Source: Clostridia bacterium
GTDB taxonomy: Bacteria > Bacillota > Clostridia > Oscillospirales > CAG-382
Length of the DNA: 64,000 nt
Direction: 5' to 3'
Assembly: GCA_017436675.1 (NCBI GenBank)
Contig: JAFSCS010000020.1
Span: 1 to 64,000 of the forward strand
Shown here: positions 59,609 through 64,000 of the stretch, in pieces
Layout: the number at the start of each line of letters is the position of its first letter
Numbering within the stretch: position 1 is the first letter of the stretch
Notes under the pieces: model-generated
What the model saw: only the letters and a program-made list of their open reading frames with translations
What the model was told of the DNA's origin: nothing
The model's database searches: none
Position numbers and translations under genes: made by a program

Positions 59609-61123
59609 TTATTCGAGAGCTTCAAACACATCTACGAAGGTGGTCATCTTTGTTTCAAGAGTTGATTTGTAGCTATCGTAGAGAGTTGTGAAGTTTTGAC
59701 CGCTTGCGGTGTTGTTGAGGATATCGGCAGCTGTTCCTGCGAAGCAATAAACGTAACCGATATCGCATCCGATGTTATCAAAGATGATATCGAGCATATC
59801 CTCGCTATCGTCGTCGCGGAGTCTTTGACCTTTGAGTGTCGTTTCAACGTATGCGGGCGTGATATAGTTTTTACCCTCTGCGCCGAGAACGTTCATAACG
59901 GTCGCAACGTTCTTTACTTGGCTCGGATCAACGTTGCCTGCTATCGCAAACGCGTTGCTGGGCCACGGAGTGAGCATCGAGCTGTATCTGTCTTGGTTTT
60001 CGTCATAAAGCGGAACGGGAAGGATACCGAAATCGACGTCCATCGCACGCATTCCTTCGATGTTGGAAAGTGCGTCCCAGAACATCAATGCTCTGCCTTC
60101 AACGAATGCGTCAACGAGGAGGTTGACGGGTGTGTTGGAAACACCGAAAAGGTCGTCTGCTCTTACGAAGCAGGTCTTGTCTGTAATAAACTCTTGGAAT
60201 CTGTCGGCAACCTCTGCGCTGCGTTCACTGTAGCCTGAGGTTATGGGGTTTTTGTTGTTGTCGAGTGACGCGAACACCTCGCCTGCGCCGAAGAAGAACG
60301 CTTTGAAGTTATCGTTTTGTCCGCCGATACCGAATTTATCAAGATGGTTGATAGATCCGTTGTTGTCGACGTCCTCGTTATACATCTTCGCCCAAGTGTG
60401 AATAACGTCGATCGTCCATTTTTTATCCTTAACGAGCTGATAGGGGTTTTCGATCTCGAGGTCAGCCGCGAGGTCTTTGTTGAAGAACACTGCGGAGATA
60501 GAATCCTTTGCGATAAATCCGATATCACCCGTTACAAAATAGAGCTTACCCATAACGTCGACGGCGTCAATAAAGAATTCGTCCCACCATTCGCTTTGAA
60601 GCGACATATTCTCGATCTCGTTGAGGTTATAGAACTGACCGTTCATCGCGAGTGCACCCGCTTGGTAGAGCGAGGGAGCGACCATATCGAAGTCTCCCGT
60701 GCCGCTGTTTATTGCGGTTTCTACGAAGCTGACAAACTCACCTGTCTCACTTCTGTTGTTGCACGCTTCCATTTCTTCAACGATCTTAACGCCCAAAAGG
60801 GTCTCAACGATATCGTTTCTCGTTATGACCGCGTCGTTAAGCACGTTCTCTTCCATTTCCTCGGAGGAATTAAAGCCAAACTCCGTATATTTTACGGAAG
60901 AAGGGTCTGATGCGGTAGACAATATTATAAAATCGCCTTCCCACGAGAAGTCCTCGGGAACGGTTGCTTTATATACTGTTTTTCCGTCGGTGGAGGTAGT
61001 TTCGGACGTGTCCGTCGAGTTCTCCGTCGACGTCGTCGGTGTGCTTGTTTCTGTTTCGCCGCCGCACGAAACGAGGCTGACGACCATCAAAATGCAAAGA
61101 AGCATTGCTAAAAGCTTTTTCAT
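59609..61123 (-). CDS. Extracellular solute-binding lipoprotein B (sugar ABC type)
   Basis: 504 aa. Lipobox LVSLVSC, then a Ser/Thr-rich linker. The mature part resembles family 1 sugar-binding proteins (YQAGALAMNGQFYNLNEIENMSLQSEWWDEFFIDAVDVMGKLYFVTGDIGF; TPWPSNAFAIAGNVD; YITPAYVETTLKGQRLRDD). It is strongly similar along its whole length to its upstream neighbour, so the pair arose by tandem duplication; the gap is 25 bp. No permease gene is adjacent. Confidence 0.85.
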   Translation of the reverse strand: MKKLLAMLLCILMVVSLVSCGGETETSTPTTSTENSTDTSETTSTDGKTVYKATVPEDFSWEGDFIILSTASDPSSVKYTEFGFNSSEEMEENVLNDAVITRNDIVETLLGVKIVEEMEACNNRSETGEFVSFVETAINSGTGDFDMVAPSLYQAGALAMNGQFYNLNEIENMSLQSEWWDEFFIDAVDVMGKLYFVTGDIGFIAKDSISAVFFNKDLAADLEIENPYQLVKDKKWTIDVIHTWAKMYNEDVDNNGSINHLDKFGIGGQNDNFKAFFFGAGEVFASLDNNKNPITSGYSERSAEVADRFQEFITDKTCFVRADDLFGVSNTPVNLLVDAFVEGRALMFWDALSNIEGMRAMDVDFGILPVPLYDENQDRYSSMLTPWPSNAFAIAGNVDPSQVKNVATVMNVLGAEGKNYITPAYVETTLKGQRLRDDDSEDMLDIIFDNIGCDIGYVYCFAGTAADILNNTASGQNFTTLYDSYKSTLETKMTTFVDVFEALE

Positions 61124-61148
61124 AATAACTCTCCTGAATTATTCGGGA

Positions 61149-62669
61149 CTATTCACCCAATTGCTCAAATGTATTGATGAGCTTCTGGATATCTTGGTTA
61201 GCCCAAATTTTATAGCTGTCATAAGTCGTTGTAAAGTTCGCGCCTTCGTTAACCTTATGGAGAAGATTGATTCCGAGATGTGCGAAGTCATAGATGTGAC
61301 CGATGTCGCATCCAATGTTATTCAAGATGATATCGAGCATCTCCTCGCTATCGTCATCGCGGAGTCTTTGTCCTTTAAGTGTTGTTTCAACGTACGCGGG
61401 AGTGATGTAGTTTTTAGCTTCTGCGCCGAGAAGGTTGAGAACGATTGCAACATCCTCTACCTCGTCGGGCAATACGTTGATCGCAATACCTATGCAAGAC
61501 GAGTTCCAAGGGTTGAGCATCGAATGATATCTCTCTTGGTTCTCATCATAGAGCGGGCAAGGCAAAATACCGAAATCGGTATCCATTGTTCTCATATCTT
61601 CGATACACAACATAGCGTCGCAGAAAAGAAGCGATCTGTCTTCAACGAACGCTTTTGTTGTAAGCTGAACAGGCGAGAGGGAATAGTCCCAGAGCTTGTT
61701 TGCGTTAACATAGCAAGCTGTATCTGTGGTGATCTCTTGGATCTTCGCCATAATATCGGGTATACGGGTGCCCTCAATGGTCATATAGGGATTTCCGTTT
61801 TCGTCGCATTTCGCGATAGTTTCGCCTGCGGCATAGAAGAACGCCCACATATTGTCGTTTTGTCCACCCATACCGAATTGGTCAAGGTGACCGATAACGT
61901 TATCGCTATCGAGGTCCTTCGAGAAGAGCTTCGACCATTTTGAAATAGTATCAAACGTCCATTTGTTGTTTCTGACGAGCTCATAGGGGTTTTCAAGCTC
62001 GAGGTTTGCGGCGATCTCTTTATTGAAGAGCACTGCCGTGATAGAGTTTCTTGAATAGAAGCCGATATCACCGGTAACAAAATAGAGCTGACCGAGCACT
62101 TCTGCTTCATCAACGAAGAACGCATCCCACCATTCGCTTTGAAGCGCCATATTTTCGATCTCTGTGAGATCATACATATGTCCCTTGAGTGCCAACGCAC
62201 CTGCTTGATAAAGCGAAGGAGTGATCGCAGAGAAATCCGCTGTTCCGCTGTCGATAGCCTGGTTAATGATGGTTACGAATTCGCCTGTATTAAAACGGTC
62301 TGTTGAAAGCACCATATCCTCAACGATCTCAGCACCGATGATATCCTCAACGATATCATTTCTCGTTGCAACAGCATCGTTGATAACGGTAGCTTCCATA
62401 TCCTCAGCACCGTATCCGAACTCGGTGTATTTGAGATTGGAAAGATCTGCCCAAGTACTTTTGATGATAAACTGCTCTTCGCCCCACTTGAAGCCTTCGG
62501 GGACGTTTGCGCTGTATTTTATCGTCGTTTCCGTCGACTCTTCTGCGGAAACATCGCTTTCCGTCGAAACGGCGTCGCTCGTTGCCTTGCTCGTTTCTTC
62601 CGTCGGCGTGCAAGCGCAAACTGCCACGAGCATCACAAGGCAGAGCAAAACAGCTAATGTCTTTTTCAT
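61149..62669 (-). CDS. Extracellular solute-binding lipoprotein A (sugar ABC type)
   Basis: 506 aa. Lipobox VAVCAC, then an acidic Ser/Thr-rich linker (TSDAVSTESDVSAEESTE). Same fold and motifs as its neighbour (ATRNDIVEDIIGAEIVEDM; LYQAGALALKGHMYDL; ALQSEWWDAFFVDEAEVLGQLYFVTGDIGF; FVTGDIGFYSRNSITAVLFNKEI). First gene of the pair, driven by a consensus promoter. It captures an unknown oligosaccharide outside the membrane. Confidence 0.85.
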   Translation of the reverse strand: MKKTLAVLLCLVMLVAVCACTPTEETSKATSDAVSTESDVSAEESTETTIKYSANVPEGFKWGEEQFIIKSTWADLSNLKYTEFGYGAEDMEATVINDAVATRNDIVEDIIGAEIVEDMVLSTDRFNTGEFVTIINQAIDSGTADFSAITPSLYQAGALALKGHMYDLTEIENMALQSEWWDAFFVDEAEVLGQLYFVTGDIGFYSRNSITAVLFNKEIAANLELENPYELVRNNKWTFDTISKWSKLFSKDLDSDNVIGHLDQFGMGGQNDNMWAFFYAAGETIAKCDENGNPYMTIEGTRIPDIMAKIQEITTDTACYVNANKLWDYSLSPVQLTTKAFVEDRSLLFCDAMLCIEDMRTMDTDFGILPCPLYDENQERYHSMLNPWNSSCIGIAINVLPDEVEDVAIVLNLLGAEAKNYITPAYVETTLKGQRLRDDDSEEMLDIILNNIGCDIGHIYDFAHLGINLLHKVNEGANFTTTYDSYKIWANQDIQKLINTFEQLGE

Positions 62670-62732
62670 TGCTTTCTCCTTAAAAATTTAAGATTTTTAA
62701 TAAATATATGAACAATTTATTAATTAGCTTGT

Positions 62733-62761
62733 ATTATACCACAAAAAATTCACATTGTCAA
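62733..62761 (-). promoter_or_regulatory. Consensus promoter of the solute-binding protein pair
   Basis: Minus-strand TTGACA-17-TATAAT, about 64 bp upstream of ATG 62669. Both hexamers are perfect, so expression is likely strong. Confidence 0.85.
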
Positions 62762-62790
62762 CAAATCGACTCGCTATTGCCAAAAAGAAA

Positions 62791-62825
62791 AGCACACGGA
62801 AAAAGACGAGCTTCTCCGTGTGTTT
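62791..62825 (-). terminator. Terminator of the TetR gene
   Basis: Stem cacacgga with tccgtgtg, extended by A/T pairs, with a T-rich run on the minus strand (cttttctttttgg). It separates tetR from the solute-binding promoter. Confidence 0.75.
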
Positions 62826-62856
62826 TTCAAAGGTGTGTATAATATCTTCTGCGTAA

Positions 62857-63351
62857 TTATTTGTTGAATATCGTATGGACGAGAGCAACGAACTCGTCTG
62901 CGTCCATGCCGTTTTTGTCCAAGATCCAACGCTTGAGCAACAAAATGAACGAATCGGTGTAAAAATCACGTGCGAATTTGGTCGACGGCAACACGTACAG
63001 ATCACGAACCCTCTGCTCGATGATCGGCTCGAGGCGCTCGCGGAAATGCTCGGTAAACGAATTTTGTCCCTCGATCTTAAATGCACGGCGATAAAAATCG
63101 CGGTTTGTGTAAAGATATTGGCACAGCTCGGCGAATCCGCTCGGGTCTGTGGAAGCATCGATCATAAATTCGCAATCGAATATCCAATTCAAAAGGTCGT
63201 ATTTGTCCTTGAAGTGATAATAGAAGCTTTTTCTGTTCATAAAACAACGGTCGCAGATCTCCCCCACACTGATCTTCTCGAACGGTTTCTCTTTAAGAAG
63301 CTCCTTCAGTGAATTAGCAAGTGCTTTTTTTGTTATTGTAGAATCAGCCAA
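62857..63351 (-). CDS. TetR/AcrR-family regulator
   Basis: 164 aa behind GGAG. The N-terminal helix-turn-helix is TKKALANSLKELLKEKPFEKISVGEICDRCFMNRKSFYYHFKDKYDLLNW. The C-terminal part (LPSTKFARDFYTDSFILLLKRWILDKNGM) is the TetR_C domain of the DhaS-like/YbiH-like group. It follows mntP by 14 bp and is probably cotranscribed with it. Confidence 0.85.
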   Translation of the reverse strand: MADSTITKKALANSLKELLKEKPFEKISVGEICDRCFMNRKSFYYHFKDKYDLLNWIFDCEFMIDASTDPSGFAELCQYLYTNRDFYRRAFKIEGQNSFTEHFRERLEPIIEQRVRDLYVLPSTKFARDFYTDSFILLLKRWILDKNGMDADEFVALVHTIFNK

Positions 63352-63365
63352 TTTTGTTTCTCCTA

Positions 63366-63926
63366 TTAATATATAATTCCATAATGCTCAAGCACGATCT
63401 CGACCCCCATCAAGATGAGTACTATTCCGCCGATAAGCTCGGCTTTTGATTTATACTTCGTTCCGAAGATGCCTCCGATCTTCACGCCTACCGCCGACAA
63501 TGCGAAGGTAGTCACACCGATCAAAAGCGCCGCGGGTATGATCTCAACGTCGACAAGCGCAAACGTAACGCCCACCGCCATCGCGTCGATGCTCGTTGCG
63601 ACCGCAAGCGGAAGCATCGCCTTAAAGCAAAAGGAGCAATCGACCTTTTCGTCCTTCTCGAACGATTCCTTGATCATATTGGCACCGATCAACACGAGCA
63701 GCACAAGCGCGACCCAATGCGACACGCCCGTTATCAGATGTTCAAATTTATCTGCCAACCAATATCCGAGCGTTGGCATCAATGCCTGAAACACTCCGAA
63801 ATATGCACCGACTGTCAAGGTTTGGCGTACGGTCGCTTTCCCAACGGAAAGGCCTTTACAGACCGCGACGGCGAACGCATCCATCGACAAGCTCAGTGCG
63901 ATCAAAAATAGCTTTGTGTACTGCAT
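63366..63926 (-). CDS. mntP: Manganese efflux pump MntP
   Basis: 186 aa with six transmembrane segments in two related halves. The MntP signatures SLSMDAFAVAVCKG and AVATSIDAMAVGVTFAL, with the conserved membrane Asp residues, are present. Exports Mn2+. Preceded by a riboswitch-like terminator (63947-63985), consistent with known Mn2+ control of mntP genes. Confidence 0.95.
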   Translation of the reverse strand: MQYTKLFLIALSLSMDAFAVAVCKGLSVGKATVRQTLTVGAYFGVFQALMPTLGYWLADKFEHLITGVSHWVALVLLVLIGANMIKESFEKDEKVDCSFCFKAMLPLAVATSIDAMAVGVTFALVDVEIIPAALLIGVTTFALSAVGVKIGGIFGTKYKSKAELIGGIVLILMGVEIVLEHYGIIY

Positions 63927-63934
63927 TTCTTTTC

Positions 63935-64000
63935 TCCGAAAAAAAAGACGAAACTCTACCCGCGAAGAAGCAGATAAGTCTCGCCAATTAAGATGAAGCC
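63935..64000 (-). promoter_or_regulatory. 3' part of a probable yybP-ykoY (Mn2+) riboswitch and its terminator
   Basis: On the minus strand, the leader of mntP contains GGCGAGAC followed by a stem (63947-63985, gcgagac...gc with gcggg...gtttcgt) and eight T, i.e. an intrinsic terminator 20 bp before the ATG. The strand that begins the terminator overlaps a GCGAGAC motif like the 3' end of the yybP-ykoY aptamer (consensus GCxAGAC). Most of the aptamer would lie beyond position 64000, so the assignment is inferred from the terminator, the motif and the mntP context. Confidence 0.5.

Noticed and set aside
1-64000. tRNA or rRNA genes
   Set aside because: I found no cloverleaf-like sequence ending in CCA with a TTCGA arm in the intergenic regions, nor rRNA-like sequence. 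Short tRNAs could still be missed by eye.

Overview
The window reads as chromosomal DNA of an uncultured low-to-mid GC Firmicute, most likely a strictly anaerobic gut Clostridia (Oscillospirales/Christensenellales-like; this placement is inference). Support comes from AGGAGG-type ribosome binding sites, TTGACA-17-TATAAT promoters, Gram-positive lipoproteins with Ser/Thr/Glu-rich linkers, a superoxide reductase/rubredoxin/flavodiiron set, a uronate (mannonate) pathway, a host-glycan locus and BspA/NlpC/CotH surface proteins. I see no rRNA, tRNA, CRISPR array, phage genes or transposase.

Layout. 1-3.0 kb: PAP2-family membrane protein (cut by the window edge), two XRE regulators and a NERD/zinc-ribbon protein. 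3.0-7.6 kb: one tightly packed leftward operon of a radical SAM protein, a PD-(D/E)XK-type nuclease, a P-loop kinase, a DUF6994-like protein, an acetyltransferase, a second P-loop kinase, a 37-aa ORF and a lipoprotein. 7.7-11.9 kb: a two-gene glycan operon (GH110-like galactosidase and sialate O-acetylesterase) divergent from an AraC regulator. 11.9-18.6 kb: an SDR oxidoreductase, a FliB-like protein and a run of membrane or methyltransferase genes with one chimeric DUF1349 pseudogene. 18.7-20.2 kb: a 5'-nucleotidase and two tandem 301-bp repeat units. 20.2-24.9 kb: the uxuA-uxuB-kdgA-kdgK operon and a hydrolase. 25-29 kb: MarR plus a heterodimeric ABC exporter. 29-42.2 kb: four large leftward secreted proteins with different N-terminal modules (NlpC/P60, beta-helix, TSP3/InlB, BspA-LRR) but the same 91-residue Ig-like C-terminal repeat (11 copies). 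42.4-47.8 kb: a phosphoesterase lipoprotein, a CotH lipoprotein and a third lipoprotein behind a leader-peptide attenuator. 47.9-51.4 kb: an ADP-ribosylglycohydrolase/TIM-barrel/MFS operon. 51.4-55.6 kb: an oxygen/NO detoxification operon (flavodiiron, superoxide reductase, rubredoxin, Bfd-like) with a ferredoxin protein and a Crp/Fnr regulator. 55.6-59.4 kb: DUF2156, Gfo/Idh/MocA and a DUF3343-cysteine desulfurase pair. 59.6-64 kb: two paralogous solute-binding lipoproteins, a TetR regulator and mntP behind a terminator that looks like the end of a manganese riboswitch.

The most unusual DNA is non-coding. (i) 44438-44928 is a ~490-bp element with terminal inverted repeats. Inside, two short 'spine' words alternate with many small hairpins of different sequence. 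(ii) Two 201-bp elements with self-consistent but mutually different termini lie in opposite orientation on either side of the DUF3343/cysteine desulfurase genes. (iii) A leader peptide with mutually exclusive hairpins, of the kind that controls ribosome-targeting antibiotic resistance genes, precedes a lipoprotein. (iv) The 301-bp tandem repeat contains a covarying hairpin. Two small genes (rubredoxin, 37-aa ORF), a leader peptide and one gene relic were found by reading the DNA directly.
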